Shown here in pieces: positions 52,134 through 62,091 of a stretch of DNA of 64,000 nucleotides; positions within the stretch are counted from its first letter, which is position 1; each line of letters begins with the position of its first letter. Made by a program: the position numbers and the translations under genes. Origin of the DNA: Parabacteroides gordonii MS-1 = DSM 23371 (lineage in GTDB: Bacteria; Bacteroidota; Bacteroidia; Bacteroidales; Tannerellaceae); assembly GCF_000969825.1 (NCBI RefSeq), contig NZ_KQ033919.1, positions 4,290,749 through 4,354,748 of the forward strand. The letters are read 5' to 3'. The notes beneath the pieces were generated by a model. That model searched no databases. It had not been told where the DNA came from and saw only the letters and a list, made by a program, of their open reading frames with translations.

Positions 52134-53468
52134 ATGGAGACATTTTTAATTAAGGCGTTACAACTCATTTTGAGTTTATCGATATTAGTCCTTGTCCACG
52201 AGTTCGGGCACTTTATCTTTGCCCGTATCTTCAAGGTTCGGGTAGAGAAATTCTACCTTTTCTTCGATGCTTGGTTTGCAATCTTCAAATTCAAACCGAA
52301 GAACAGTGAAACGGAGTATGGTCTGGGTTGGCTGCCGTTGGGAGGTTATTGCAAGATCTCCGGGATGATCGACGAGAGCATGGATAAAGAAGCAATGGCC
52401 CAGCCTGCCAAACCGTATGAATTCCGTTCCAAGCCTGCCGGACAGCGTCTGATGATCATGATCGCAGGAGTGTTGTTCAACTTCCTGCTGGCTTTGTTCA
52501 TCTACTCGATGGTACTTTATACCTGGGGCGAAACATATCTGCCGCTGAAGAACATTTCACATGGTATGTTTTTCAGCGAGACAATGAAAGAAGTCGGCTT
52601 CAAGGACGGGGATATTCTCCGTTATGCCGATGCACAGGAACTGGATCGTTTGGATGAGTTTGCTTTGCGTCAGGTGGTAGAAGCTAAGAATGTAACCGTA
52701 CTGCGTGATGGCATAGAAACAGTGATTCCGATGCCCGACGATATGATGCAGCGCATGATGCGTAACAAAGACGGTTTTGTCGATGCAAGCAATTTCCCGA
52801 TCCCGATGGTCGTAAGAGAATTGCCCGATAAGGACTCACCAGCCCGTGATGCCGGTATGCAGCCGAACGATAGTATCGTTTCAATCAATGGAAAGGAAAC
52901 CCCTACTTATTATGATGCAGCCGAAATGCTGGCTGATAATAAAGGAAAAGAAGTAGAGGTCGGTTTCTATCGTAACGGTCAGGAAATGTCGTTGCCGGTT
53001 TCTACAAATGCAGAGGGAAAACTGGGTATTTATGCCAAGACTCCTCTGGATTTCTACCAAACAAAGACTATTAAATACGGTTTCTTCGAGTCGTTCCCTG
53101 CCGGTATCCGTTTAGGTGTGAATACGCTGAAAGGATATGTAAACGACATGAAGTATGTCTTTACGAAGGAAGGAGCTTCAAGCCTGGGTGGTTTCGGTAC
53201 GATCGGTGGTCTGTTCCCTGCCACATGGGATTGGAAGGTGTTCTGGACACGTACGGCATTCCTGTCAATCATCCTTGCCTTTATGAATATATTGCCTATT
53301 CCGGCATTGGACGGTGGTCATGTGATGTTCCTGCTCTATGAAGTGATCGCCCGCCGTAAGCCGAGTGATAAGTTCCTGGAATATGCACAGATCACGGGTA
53401 TGTTCCTGCTCTTTGCCCTGCTTATCTACGCAAATGGTAACGACCTGTTCCGCTTCTTCTTCAAGTAA
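52134..53468 (+). CDS. rseP: RseP-type site-2 intramembrane zinc protease
   Basis: A 444-residue membrane protease. The zinc motif HEFGH is in the first membrane helix (residues 22-26) and the second active-site motif PIPALDGGHV is in the penultimate one. Two PDZ-like domains lie between (recognised around VKDGD and DAGMQPNDSIVSINGKE). It cuts membrane-bound anti-sigma factors or remnant signal peptides. No anti-sigma gene is adjacent. It ends the envelope operon. Confidence 0.95.
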   Translation: METFLIKALQLILSLSILVLVHEFGHFIFARIFKVRVEKFYLFFDAWFAIFKFKPKNSETEYGLGWLPLGGYCKISGMIDESMDKEAMAQPAKPYEFRSKPAGQRLMIMIAGVLFNFLLALFIYSMVLYTWGETYLPLKNISHGMFFSETMKEVGFKDGDILRYADAQELDRLDEFALRQVVEAKNVTVLRDGIETVIPMPDDMMQRMMRNKDGFVDASNFPIPMVVRELPDKDSPARDAGMQPNDSIVSINGKETPTYYDAAEMLADNKGKEVEVGFYRNGQEMSLPVSTNAEGKLGIYAKTPLDFYQTKTIKYGFFESFPAGIRLGVNTLKGYVNDMKYVFTKEGASSLGGFGTIGGLFPATWDWKVFWTRTAFLSIILAFMNILPIPALDGGHVMFLLYEVIARRKPSDKFLEYAQITGMFLLFALLIYANGNDLFRFFFK

Positions 53469-53508
53469 GTAATATAGTGGTTAATATATAAAAACTCTCT
53501 CTATTGAA

Positions 53509-53548
53509 ATACCCCCAAAAGTTTTTCCAACTTTTGGGGGTATTTTTA
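53509..53548 (+). terminator. Terminator of rseP operon
   Basis: Perfect 13-bp stem ATACCCCCAAAAG / CTTTTGGGGGTAT with a T-run. Confidence 0.92.
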
Positions 53549-53587
53549 TATATATAGGTTGGATAGAGTGTTGTAATAATGAAAGAG

Positions 53588-53627
53588 TTAAAAAAATAAA
53601 GAGTTCGGTACAATACCGAACTCTTTA
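53588..53627 (-). terminator. Terminator of the guaA pair
   Basis: Perfect 14-bp stem TAAAGAGTTCGGTA / TACCGAACTCTTTA with a 3-base loop; on the minus strand a T-run follows. It lies 87 bases past the stop. Confidence 0.85.
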
Positions 53628-53713
53628 CCAAAATATAGCGTAAATAACCTGTCCTACTTTCAGGGGGTGCTTCTTTTGCGATACTGCGGGTTATATTTTA
53701 ACCGTATATCTGT

Positions 53714-55021
53714 TTATTCCCACTCAATAGTTGCATTGGGCTTCGGGGACATATCGTAGCAAACGCGGTTTACGTTCTTTACTTCTTTCAGGATACGGTC
53801 GGTGATCTTCATCAGGATAGGCCAGTCAACCGGTTCGATGGTGGCTGTCATGGCATCTACTGTGTTGACGGCGCGGATGATAACAGGCCAGTCGAAAGAA
53901 CGGGCATTGTCACGTACACCTACTGATTTGAAATCAGGAACAACAGTAAAGTATTGCCATACTTTCTTGTCTAATCCGGCAAGCTGGAATTCTTCGCGCA
54001 GGATAGCGTCGGCTTCACGAACTGCTTCCAGTCTGTCACGGGTGATAGCACCCAGACAACGTACACCCAGACCTGGGCCGGGGAACGGCTGGCGGTAAAC
54101 CATTTCGTAAGGTAAGCCCAATTCCAGGCCACATGCACGAACTTCATCCTTGAACAACTGACGCAGAGGTTCAACCAACTCGAATTTCAGGTCGTCGGGC
54201 AGACCGCCGACGTTATGGTGAGATTTTACCATCTTGGCTGTCTTTGTACCGCTTTCCACGATGTCCGGATAGATCGTACCCTGTGCCAGGAAGTCGATAC
54301 CATCCAGTTTGCGGGCTTCTTCTTCGAATACACGAATGAATTCGCCACCGATGATCTTACGTTTTTCCTCCGGATCGGCCACGTTAGCCAGTTTGCCTAG
54401 GAAACGATCCGTAACGTCAACGTAAACCAGGTTAGCCTGAAGTTGGTTTTTGAATACCTCAACAACATCTTCCGATTCACCTTTGCGCATCAAACCGTGA
54501 TTTACATGTACGCAAACCAGTTTATCGCCGATCGCTTTCAAAAGCAGGGCAGCCACAACAGAGCTATCTACTCCGCCTGACAGGGCCAGCAACACTTTCC
54601 TATCGCCAACCTGACGTCTGACAAGTTCGATCTGGTCGTTGACAAAGTTTGTCATGTTCCAGTTTGCTTCCGCTTTGCACGTATCGAAAACGAAAGACTT
54701 CACAGCTGCTTTGATGGCCTCTATATCGTCGGTAAATTCACCGAGTTTTACTTCACATAATGCTTTGTCGTGGCCGGCAGCCATCACAGGAATCCCCTGG
54801 GAATAAATGTCCGGATTTACATCGATAGCAACACCGTCGATCACATTGTTCGGGCCACCGTTGATGATGATACCTTTTACATTCGGTAATGCCTTCAGTT
54901 CCTCTACTGTGATATCGTGAGGATAAATTTCACTATAAACACCCAATGCACGGATAGCTCTGGCTAATACCGTATTTTCATGACTTCCCAGGTCTAAAAT
55001 AACGATCATATCTTGTTTCAT
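53714..55021 (-). CDS. Short GMP synthase paralogue with degenerate glutaminase domain
   Basis: 435 residues against 506 in the upstream paralogue. The ATP-pyrophosphatase half is complete, with the P-loop ALSGGVDSS at about 147-155, SHHNVGGLP and [10 protein letters not shown], and the dimerisation end NATIEWE. The glutamine amidotransferase half is cut to about 125 residues. Where GuaA has GICYGAQ with the nucleophile Cys, this protein has MAAGHDKA, and the region with the His/Glu pair is missing. It can therefore be expected to depend on ammonia or on a glutaminase in trans, or to make a different product. It lies 50 bp after guaA, likely cotranscribed. Confidence 0.88.
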   Translation of the reverse strand: MKQDMIVILDLGSHENTVLARAIRALGVYSEIYPHDITVEELKALPNVKGIIINGGPNNVIDGVAIDVNPDIYSQGIPVMAAGHDKALCEVKLGEFTDDIEAIKAAVKSFVFDTCKAEANWNMTNFVNDQIELVRRQVGDRKVLLALSGGVDSSVVAALLLKAIGDKLVCVHVNHGLMRKGESEDVVEVFKNQLQANLVYVDVTDRFLGKLANVADPEEKRKIIGGEFIRVFEEEARKLDGIDFLAQGTIYPDIVESGTKTAKMVKSHHNVGGLPDDLKFELVEPLRQLFKDEVRACGLELGLPYEMVYRQPFPGPGLGVRCLGAITRDRLEAVREADAILREEFQLAGLDKKVWQYFTVVPDFKSVGVRDNARSFDWPVIIRAVNTVDAMTATIEPVDWPILMKITDRILKEVKNVNRVCYDMSPKPNATIEWE

Positions 55022-55071
55022 CGTATTCCTCCTAAAATTATTAAGTTAATTAGATTATCCTTCTTATATGC

Positions 55072-56592
55072 TTATTCCCACTCGATCGTTGCGGGCGGTT
55101 TGGAGCTGATATCGTACACGACGCGGTTTACGCCCTTAACCTTATTGATGATCTCGTTGGACACTTTAGCCAGGAATTCGTAAGGCAGTTGCGCCCAGTC
55201 GGCAGTCATAGCATCGGTAGATGTTACGGCACGTAAAGCGACCGTGTTTTCGTAAGTACGTTCATCACCCATTACTCCGACAGACTGGATCGGGAGCAAG
55301 ATCACTCCGGCCTGCCATATCTTGTCGTATAATCCCCATTCACGCATCAGCGACATATAGATCTCGTCGGCATCTTGCAGGATACGAACTTTCTCCGGTG
55401 TGATATCGCCCAAGATGCGGATACCCAGACCCGGGCCGGGGAACGGATGGCGTTTGATCAGGTGCGGTTGCATACCCATCTCCATACCTACGCGGCGAAC
55501 CTCGTCTTTGAAAAGAAGGCGAAGAGGTTCTACCAGTTTCAACTTCATTGTGTCGGGAAGTCCGCCTACGTTATGATGGCTCTTAATGACAGTCCCCGTA
55601 ATAGACAGAGACTCGATAACGTCCGGATAGATCGTGCCTTGTCCCAGCCATTTAATATCTTTCAGCTTGTGGGCTTCCTCGTCGAATACATCGATAAAGC
55701 CTTTGCCAATGATCTTTCTTTTCTTTTCAGGATCGGAAACACCCGCCAGTTCTTTATAAAACCGGTCTTTTGCGTTTACTCCGATCACATTCAGTCCCAG
55801 ATGTTCGTAATCTCTCATTACGTTCTCGAACTCATTCTTACGTAATAAACCATGATCGACAAAGATGCAGGTCAGGTTCTTGCCGATTGCCTTATTCAGC
55901 AGTACGGCTGTAACGGAAGAGTCAACGCCTCCGGATAATGCCAGGATCACTTTATCGTCTCCCAACTGCTCTTTCAGTTCGGCTACCGTTGATTCGATAA
56001 AAGAAGCAGGTGTCCAGTCTTTGGCGCATCCGCAGATATTCAGGAAATTATCTAACAGTTTGGTTCCGTCGGTAGAGTGGAATACCTCCGGGTGAAATTG
56101 TACACCCCAGGTCGATTCGCCTTCAACATGATAAGCAGCAGCTTTCACATCGTCTGTGCTGGCAATAACTTTGAAGTTTTCAGGTAATACCGTGATTGTA
56201 TCTCCATGCGACATCCAGATCTGGGAACCTGTATCGATACCTTTCAGTAAAGGATCATCATTATTAATGTATGAAAGATTGGCACGTCCATACTCGCGTG
56301 AGTTGGCTGGTTCAACATTGCCTCCGGATGTATAAGCCAGAAACTGAGCTCCGTAACAGATTCCTAATACCGGGTACTTGCCACGAATTTCACTCAAGTC
56401 AGTCTTGAATGCATTTTCGTCGTATACGGAGTAGGGGCTTCCTGAAAGGATTACACCTTTCACATCGGTAGCATCATGAGGGAATTTGTTATAAGGAACA
56501 ATCTCGCAATACATGTTTAACTCTCTGACCCTGCGGCCAATCAATTGAGTTGTTTGCGAGCCGAAATCAAGAATAATAAGTTTCTCGTGCAT
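55072..56592 (-). CDS. guaA: GMP synthase, glutamine-hydrolysing
   Basis: A 506-residue full-length GuaA that aminates XMP to GMP. The class I amidotransferase triad is Cys 79 in GICYGAQ, His 167 and Glu 169 in QFHPEV. The PP-loop is [10 protein letters not shown] and the C-terminal dimerisation domain ends PPATIEWE. It is first in an apparent two-gene operon with the glutaminase-dead paralogue. Together with guaB it completes the guanylate branch. Confidence 0.96.
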   Translation of the reverse strand: MHEKLIILDFGSQTTQLIGRRVRELNMYCEIVPYNKFPHDATDVKGVILSGSPYSVYDENAFKTDLSEIRGKYPVLGICYGAQFLAYTSGGNVEPANSREYGRANLSYINNDDPLLKGIDTGSQIWMSHGDTITVLPENFKVIASTDDVKAAAYHVEGESTWGVQFHPEVFHSTDGTKLLDNFLNICGCAKDWTPASFIESTVAELKEQLGDDKVILALSGGVDSSVTAVLLNKAIGKNLTCIFVDHGLLRKNEFENVMRDYEHLGLNVIGVNAKDRFYKELAGVSDPEKKRKIIGKGFIDVFDEEAHKLKDIKWLGQGTIYPDVIESLSITGTVIKSHHNVGGLPDTMKLKLVEPLRLLFKDEVRRVGMEMGMQPHLIKRHPFPGPGLGIRILGDITPEKVRILQDADEIYMSLMREWGLYDKIWQAGVILLPIQSVGVMGDERTYENTVALRAVTSTDAMTADWAQLPYEFLAKVSNEIINKVKGVNRVVYDISSKPPATIEWE

Positions 56593-56619
56593 GCAGTGTT
56601 ATTATTTAATTGAGTGGGG

Positions 56620-56627
56620 CAAAGGTA
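56620..56627 (-). promoter_or_regulatory. Promoter -7 box for guaA
   Basis: Minus strand TACCTTTG, 28 bases before the ATG. Confidence 0.5.
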
Positions 56628-56754
56628 GTAATTTTATTTCTAAAAACTTGTAAACCATCTTCCATATCTGACAATACAAATGTTGAATGATCTCCCTCTT
56701 TCTTAAAAAATGTATAAACAGGCCGGATGTGTTTTTATACATCCGATTAAACAT

Positions 56755-56762
56755 TACCTTTG
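56755..56762 (+). promoter_or_regulatory. Promoter -7 box for coiled-coil protein gene
   Basis: TACCTTTG, 25 bases before the ATG at 56787; it overlaps an earlier possible start at 56760, which it argues against. A GGATGT/ACATCC hairpin (56725-56744) lies just upstream. Confidence 0.55.
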
Positions 56763-56786
56763 TACGTTCATTTTATCAGGAACCGT

Positions 56787-57692
56787 ATGGATACAGAAAA
56801 GAAAGAAACAAAGGAAATAAATAAGCTCTCATTATTAATCATGGCGGTAGTGATATTAGTCTTGATTATCGCTGGTGCAGGTTACTATATTTATCAGCAG
56901 AAACAACAGATGAGCGACCTGGTTCAGGCGTATGATCTGGATAAGGAATCGCTCGAAGATGAGTTCAACGAGTTGTCCATGCAATATGAAGGTTATAAAT
57001 TTCAGGTGGGGAATGACTCGCTGATGAGTTTGTTGTCTACCGAACAGGCCAAAGTGCAACGTTTGATGGAGGAATTGCGTACCGTAAAAGCAACCAATAC
57101 CAAAGAAATAGCCCGTTTGAAGAAAGAGCTTGAGACCATGCGTAAGATTATGCGTAACTATGTGGCTCAGATCGATTCATTAAATAGGGAAAACGAACAG
57201 CTGAAAGTAGAAAAGAAAGAGGTGGTGCAGAAATACCAGCGCGCTACTTCCCAGGCTGCTACCCTGAAGAAAGAAAAAGAAAAATTGTCGGAACGTGTTA
57301 CTCTGGCCAGCCGCCTGGACGCAACGGGAATCACTGTCACTCCGGTAAACTCACGCGGAAAGCTGGCTAAGAAGATCAAGAGAATGGAACGTTTCGTAGT
57401 TGACTTCCGCATTGCCAAGAATATTACCGCTCCTGTCGGGGAAAAAACAGTATATGTACGGATCATGAAGCCGGACGATGACGTGCTGGTAAAAAGCCGT
57501 GCCGATGTATTCCCCTTTGAAGGGAAAGATATCAACTATTCGATGAAGAAGTTGATCGAATACGATGGGGAAGAATATCCGGTTACAATGTATTGGGACA
57601 TTGAAGAGTTCCTTTCTCCGGGTACTTACCGGGTGGATATATTTGTAGACGGCAACTTGATCGGAAAGAAAAACTTCGTTCTGGAAGATTAA
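56787..57692 (+). CDS. Membrane-anchored coiled-coil protein
   Basis: A 301-residue protein. A short charged N-terminus precedes one membrane helix (LSLLIMAVVILVLIIAGAGYYIY, read in pieces, about residues 16-38) and a long coiled coil to about residue 190 (KEIARLKKELETMRKIM and similar heptads). The C-terminal beta domain contains VVDFRIAKNITAPVGEKTVYVRI and ends GTYRVDIFVDGNLIGKKNFVLED. The family is widespread in Bacteroidetes without known function. It sits 2 bp before the Crp-like regulator gene and is likely cotranscribed with it. Confidence 0.75.
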   Translation: MDTEKKETKEINKLSLLIMAVVILVLIIAGAGYYIYQQKQQMSDLVQAYDLDKESLEDEFNELSMQYEGYKFQVGNDSLMSLLSTEQAKVQRLMEELRTVKATNTKEIARLKKELETMRKIMRNYVAQIDSLNRENEQLKVEKKEVVQKYQRATSQAATLKKEKEKLSERVTLASRLDATGITVTPVNSRGKLAKKIKRMERFVVDFRIAKNITAPVGEKTVYVRIMKPDDDVLVKSRADVFPFEGKDINYSMKKLIEYDGEEYPVTMYWDIEEFLSPGTYRVDIFVDGNLIGKKNFVLED

Positions 57693-57694
57693 CA

Positions 57695-58288
57695 ATGGAA
57701 ACAGATAGCCACTTTGCAAGACTTTTAGCGGATCTTCCGGAATCCCTGGCCCGTGATGAAGCTTTTGTGAGTGAACTGAAAAGTATAGCCAAAGTGGTAT
57801 CTGTCAATAAAGGCGATTATCTTCTCCGTACCGGCGAACTATGCCAGGATGCCTATTTCATAAATAAAGGTCTCTTCATTAATTTATATGTAAGTGAAAA
57901 AGGGGACGAATGCGTAACCGGCTTTTCGTCCGACTATATGTACCCTTTTCTTTCCGCTATCGGATATTTTACACAAGCACCTTCTGAATTCGAGATTAAA
58001 GCACTGGAATCCGGCGAACTGCTTCAATTCTCCCGTACGCATATCGAGGATCTGTCTTTGCGCTATCCCTTATTTGCCTCGTATTACCAAAATGCGATGC
58101 TGACCATCATATCGAAACTTTATTCCATGTTCGCTATCCGGCAGTCATGTACCGCCGAAGAGTTTATCGAATATCTTTATAACCACTACATGTGGATCAT
58201 GCAGCGTGTTCCCGATAAATATATTGCTCAATATATGGGGATCAGCAATGCATGGTATTGTAAGCTGAAAAAGCGCATCTTTAATTGA
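57695..58288 (+). CDS. Crp/Fnr-type transcriptional regulator
   Basis: A 197-residue protein. It has an N-terminal cyclic-nucleotide-binding-like beta barrel (VNKGDYLLRTGELCQDAYFINKGLF in pieces), a dimerisation helix and a short C-terminal DNA-binding part (KYIAQYMGISNAWYCKLKKRIF). The barrel lacks an obvious RxS cyclic-nucleotide phosphate cassette and there is no Fnr cysteine set, so the ligand is unknown. It lies directly before an export operon and an 18-bp palindrome that overlaps its own stop codon, suggesting local control of the pump (inference). Confidence 0.8.
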   Translation: METDSHFARLLADLPESLARDEAFVSELKSIAKVVSVNKGDYLLRTGELCQDAYFINKGLFINLYVSEKGDECVTGFSSDYMYPFLSAIGYFTQAPSEFEIKALESGELLQFSRTHIEDLSLRYPLFASYYQNAMLTIISKLYSMFAIRQSCTAEEFIEYLYNHYMWIMQRVPDKYIAQYMGISNAWYCKLKKRIFN

Positions 58289-58300
58289 ATTAATTCAATT
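58283..58300. promoter_or_regulatory. 18-bp perfect palindrome upstream of the export operon
   Basis: AATTGAATTAATTCAATT is its own reverse complement. It overlaps the regulator's stop codon and ends 20 bases before the -7 box, covering the -33 position, as an operator would. Confidence 0.55.
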
Positions 58301-58320
58301 TTATATTTAAAGTAAACCAG

Positions 58321-58328
58321 TACTTTTG
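58321..58328 (+). promoter_or_regulatory. Promoter -7 box of the export operon
   Basis: TACTTTTG, a full match; it implies a leader of about 145 bases before the TolC-like gene. Confidence 0.55.
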
Positions 58329-58478
58329 CATCGATTATCGTACATTTGTCTGAAAGCGACGGATGTATCCTGGTCGTGTATAAACAATCGGAGATCGCCA
58401 GTTGTTTTTTATTAAGAATAAGGTGATAAGATGTATTAGTGATTATATAAGTCTCCGGATGAAAAAACAATAAGAAAG

Positions 58479-59870
58479 ATGAAACGCATTATCGTATTAG
58501 TAGGATTGTTGGTCTGGTCTGGTTATGCTAATTCCCAACAAACTTTGACATTGGAAGAATGTCGAAACTTAGCTATTCAGAATAATAAGGAGTTACAAAT
58601 GTCCGGCGAAAAGGTGAAGGCGGCTAACGAAGAGAGAAAGGCGGCTTTTACCAAATACTTTCCACAGCTCTCCGCTATGGGAGGATATATGTGGAATCAG
58701 AAAGATATCAATTTGCTGGATATGGATGCTTTGAGCGCCAAGCTCGGTTCCGCTCTGGGGCCGATTGCCCAGCTTCCTGTTTTCGGACAACTGATGGGAG
58801 GAATCGATGAGATGCAGCATCTGGATGTGCAGAATATCTGGGTGGGAGGTGTCTCGCTGGTTCAGCCGGTCTTTATGGGAGGGAAGATCGTTTCCTATAA
58901 CCAGATAACCAAATATGCCCGGGAACTGGCTGAGTCGATGAACGACCTTCAGTTGCAGGAAGTCATTTATAAAACGGATGAAACTTACTGGCAGGTAATT
59001 TCGCTTATCAATAAGAAAAAGTTGGCGGATGCCTATGTCAGCCTTCTCCGGAAGATGGATAGCGATGTGACTGCCATGATCGCGGAAGGTGTCGCTACCC
59101 AGGCGGATGGCTTGTCTGTGAAGGTGAAACTGAACGAGGCGGAAATGGCGCAGACCAAAGTGGAAAACGGACTGGCGCTGACCCGTATGCTGCTTGCCCA
59201 GATCTGCGGATTGCCGCTGGATGAACCGTTGGCGCTGGCTGACGAAAACATAGAGAGCTTCCCTGTCCACTCCAACGATGCCACGGCGAATGTAAACGAA
59301 GCCTTTGCGAACCGTGACGAGTTAAAGAGTCTCGAACTGGCGGCAAAGATTTACCAGAAGAAAGAACGTATCGTTCTGGCGGATATGCTACCGAATGTAG
59401 CCCTGTCAGCCAACTACTTGGTGACGAATCCCAATGCATTCAACGGATTTAAGAATGAATTTGCCGGCATGTTCAATGTCGGGGTGATGGTGAAAGTACC
59501 CCTGTCCGGTTGGTGGGAAGGTACATATAAAAGAAATGCCGCCCGTGCGGAAACCCGTATCCAGACCCTTCAGCTGATGGAAGCCCGTGAAAAGGTGGAG
59601 TTGCAGGTGAACCAGTCTGTCTACAAAGTGAACGAGGCCAATAAGAAGCTGACCGCCTCGAACCGTAACATGGAAAATGCGGAAGAAAACCTGCGTCATG
59701 CCAATCTGGGTTTTGAAGAAGGCGTGATCCCTGCACTGAACCTGATGGAGGCACAAACCGCCTGGGTATCGGCGCGTTCCAGTCTGATCGACGCCCAGAT
59801 TGAAGTCAAACTAACGGAAGTTTACCTGACGAAGTCGATGGGTAAGCTCTCGGTCAATGAACAGAAGTAA
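58479..59870 (+). CDS. TolC-like outer-membrane efflux protein
   Basis: A 463-residue precursor with signal peptide (IIVLVGLLVWSGYANSQ) and the two long helical repeats of outer-membrane factors, each opening with a LTLEECRNLAIQNNKEL-like helix. Typical tail motifs are VNEANKKLTASNRNMENAEENLRHANLGFEEG (in pieces). It forms the outer-membrane channel of a tripartite export system with the HlyD-like adaptor encoded 21 bp downstream. Confidence 0.93.
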   Translation: MKRIIVLVGLLVWSGYANSQQTLTLEECRNLAIQNNKELQMSGEKVKAANEERKAAFTKYFPQLSAMGGYMWNQKDINLLDMDALSAKLGSALGPIAQLPVFGQLMGGIDEMQHLDVQNIWVGGVSLVQPVFMGGKIVSYNQITKYARELAESMNDLQLQEVIYKTDETYWQVISLINKKKLADAYVSLLRKMDSDVTAMIAEGVATQADGLSVKVKLNEAEMAQTKVENGLALTRMLLAQICGLPLDEPLALADENIESFPVHSNDATANVNEAFANRDELKSLELAAKIYQKKERIVLADMLPNVALSANYLVTNPNAFNGFKNEFAGMFNVGVMVKVPLSGWWEGTYKRNAARAETRIQTLQLMEAREKVELQVNQSVYKVNEANKKLTASNRNMENAEENLRHANLGFEEGVIPALNLMEAQTAWVSARSSLIDAQIEVKLTEVYLTKSMGKLSVNEQK

Positions 59871-59891
59871 TAACAATAAAAATATACAAAG

Positions 59892-60905
59892 ATGAACGAG
59901 AATAAAAAGTTTTCGATCAGCAACATGATGTTGGCATTTATCACGGTATTGGTCGTGATCGGATTAGTCGCACTGACCGGTTTCTTTTTGCTGACTCCGC
60001 CCGATGATATTATTATGGGACAAGCCGAAGCAAACCAGGTTAGAATTTCGGGAAAGGTACCTGGACGTGTCGAGTCGTATCGTTTCGATGAGGGTGACCG
60101 GGTGAAAGTCGGCGATACGCTGGTTTACCTGAATACCCCGGAAGTCCTGGCGAAGTTGCAACAGGCCGAAGCCGCGCAGAAAGCTGCCGAAGCCCAGAGT
60201 GCCAAAGCTATCAAGGGAGCCCGCGTACAGGAAATAGCCGGAGCCTACGAAATGTGGCAAAAGGCGCAGGCCGGCCTTGAAATAGCTAAGAAATCGTATA
60301 CCCGTGTGCAGAACTTATATGAAAAAGGGGTAATGTCTGCTCAGAAAAGGGATGAAGCGGAAGCAAATTATAAGGCGATGGTTGCCACGGAGAAAGCAGC
60401 CAAGTCACAGTATGACATGGCTATGGACGGTGCCCGTTCGGAAGATAAGGCCGCAGCTGCAGCCCTGGTTCAACAGGCAGGAGGTGCAGTCGCTGAAGTG
60501 GAATCGTATCTGAAAGAGTCGGCGTTGGTATCGCCGATCGACGGGGAAGTATCTGAACGTTTCCCGCAGGTAGGCGAGTTGGTGGGAACCGGTGCCCCGA
60601 TCATGAATATTACCGACCTGAACGATATGTGGGTTTCTTTCAGCGTCCGTGAAGACCTGCTGAAAGATATCAAGATCGGTTCCGAGTTGAATGCGTTTAT
60701 CCCAGCACTCGACAACAAACCGATCAAGCTGAAAGTATATTATATGAAGGATATGGGCTCGTATGCAGCCTGGAAAGCGACTAAGACAACCGGCCAGTTC
60801 GACTCGAAGACCTTTGAGGTACGTGCCCGTCCGCAGGAGAAGATTGCTGACCTGCGTCCCGGAATGTCTGTTGTGATGAAGAAAAAAGGAAACGAAATAT
60901 TATGA
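59892..60905 (+). CDS. HlyD/EmrA-type membrane fusion protein
   Basis: A 337-residue periplasmic adaptor with an N-terminal membrane anchor (MLAFITVLVVIGLVALTGFF). The first lipoyl half is VRISGKVPGRVESYRFDEGDRVKVGDTL, read in pieces. A helical hairpin rich in Ala and Lys follows, then the second lipoyl half (ALVSPIDGEVSERFPQVGE) and a beta barrel. It links inner-membrane transporter and TolC-like channel. Its stop overlaps the next start by 4 bp (ATGA). Confidence 0.93.
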   Translation: MNENKKFSISNMMLAFITVLVVIGLVALTGFFLLTPPDDIIMGQAEANQVRISGKVPGRVESYRFDEGDRVKVGDTLVYLNTPEVLAKLQQAEAAQKAAEAQSAKAIKGARVQEIAGAYEMWQKAQAGLEIAKKSYTRVQNLYEKGVMSAQKRDEAEANYKAMVATEKAAKSQYDMAMDGARSEDKAAAAALVQQAGGAVAEVESYLKESALVSPIDGEVSERFPQVGELVGTGAPIMNITDLNDMWVSFSVREDLLKDIKIGSELNAFIPALDNKPIKLKVYYMKDMGSYAAWKATKTTGQFDSKTFEVRARPQEKIADLRPGMSVVMKKKGNEIL

Positions 60906-62080
60906 CCCTGAAGCAGAGTTTACATAGTATCTGGAATGTGGCGAAGCGGGAAATGCACCGGCTGACATCGAAGTCGATTTATTTCTTCTGTATGCTGGTC
61001 GCTCCGGCTCTCTGTGTTGTCTTTTTCCTGTCGCTGATGCAGGACGGGTTGCCGACCAATCTGCCGATCGCAGTGGTCGACATGGACGGCTCTGCCACAT
61101 CCCGCAACCTGATCCGCCAGCTGGATGCTTTCGAACAGACGGAGGTTGTCTACAAGACAGCGACCTTCGATGAGGCGCGCCGGGAGATGCAAAAGGGAAA
61201 TGTATACGGTATTTTCTATATACCGAAAGACTTTGCCGTCGAAGCTACTACGGGAAAGCAACCGACTTTGTCTTTCTATACCAACGGCACCTACCTGATC
61301 GCCGCATCCCTGCTTTTCAGGGATATGAAGACGATGTCTGTTCTGGCAGGCGCTTCGGTCGGTTTGCAGACCGGGTTGGCTAAAGGCTATACGACCGACC
61401 AGATCATGGGACAGCTCCAGCCGGTTGTGGTCGACACGCATGCGCTCGGTAACCCCTGGCTGAACTATTCTGTTTACCTGAACAATACGATCCTACCGGG
61501 AGTACTTCAATTGATGATCTTCCTGGTGACGGTATTCAGTATCGGTACGGAGATAAAATACTCGACAGCCCGCCAGTGGATACAGACGGGAGGCAACTCG
61601 TTTACCTTGAGCTTGCTGGGAAAACTTCTTCCGCAAACCGTTATTTTCACGGTCGTGGCAATGTTGTGCTGTTCCGCGTTGTATGGTTTCAATGCATTCC
61701 CGTTGAACAGCGGCTGGATGCCGATGGTCGCCGCCCTGTTCCTGCTGGTGGTCGCTTCGCAGGCGGTGGGTGTCTTTATGATCGGGACACTGCCTACTTT
61801 GCGTCTGGGATTGAGCTTTGCCAGCCTGTTCGGGATGATCGCTTTCTCGATTGTCGGTTTCTCCTTCCCGGTTCTGGGTATGGATCCGACCTTGCAGGCA
61901 CTGAGTACTTTGTTCCCTCTGCGGCATTACTTCCTGATCTATGTGGATCAGGCGTTAAACGGGAGAGACTTGTTCTATTCATGGACTGAATATGCCTGGC
62001 TGGCCGGTTTCCTGATCCTGCCTTTCCTGATCGGGAAACATCTTAAAAATGCATTGCTGTACTTTAAATATATTCCGTAA
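60902..62080 (+). CDS. ABC-2 family transport permease
   Basis: A 392-residue inner-membrane protein of the ABC-2 (YhhJ/YbhR) type. One N-terminal membrane helix (IYFFCMLVAPALCVVFFLSL) precedes a large extracytoplasmic domain containing AVVDMDGSATSRNLIRQL. Five membrane helices follow, with the pattern PLNSGWMPMVAALFLLVVASQ. No ATP-binding motif is present in it or elsewhere in the operon. Probably one half of a heterodimeric permease with the next gene product. Confidence 0.9.
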   Translation: MTLKQSLHSIWNVAKREMHRLTSKSIYFFCMLVAPALCVVFFLSLMQDGLPTNLPIAVVDMDGSATSRNLIRQLDAFEQTEVVYKTATFDEARREMQKGNVYGIFYIPKDFAVEATTGKQPTLSFYTNGTYLIAASLLFRDMKTMSVLAGASVGLQTGLAKGYTTDQIMGQLQPVVVDTHALGNPWLNYSVYLNNTILPGVLQLMIFLVTVFSIGTEIKYSTARQWIQTGGNSFTLSLLGKLLPQTVIFTVVAMLCCSALYGFNAFPLNSGWMPMVAALFLLVVASQAVGVFMIGTLPTLRLGLSFASLFGMIAFSIVGFSFPVLGMDPTLQALSTLFPLRHYFLIYVDQALNGRDLFYSWTEYAWLAGFLILPFLIGKHLKNALLYFKYIP

Positions 62081-62091
62081 AACTGAAAGTA

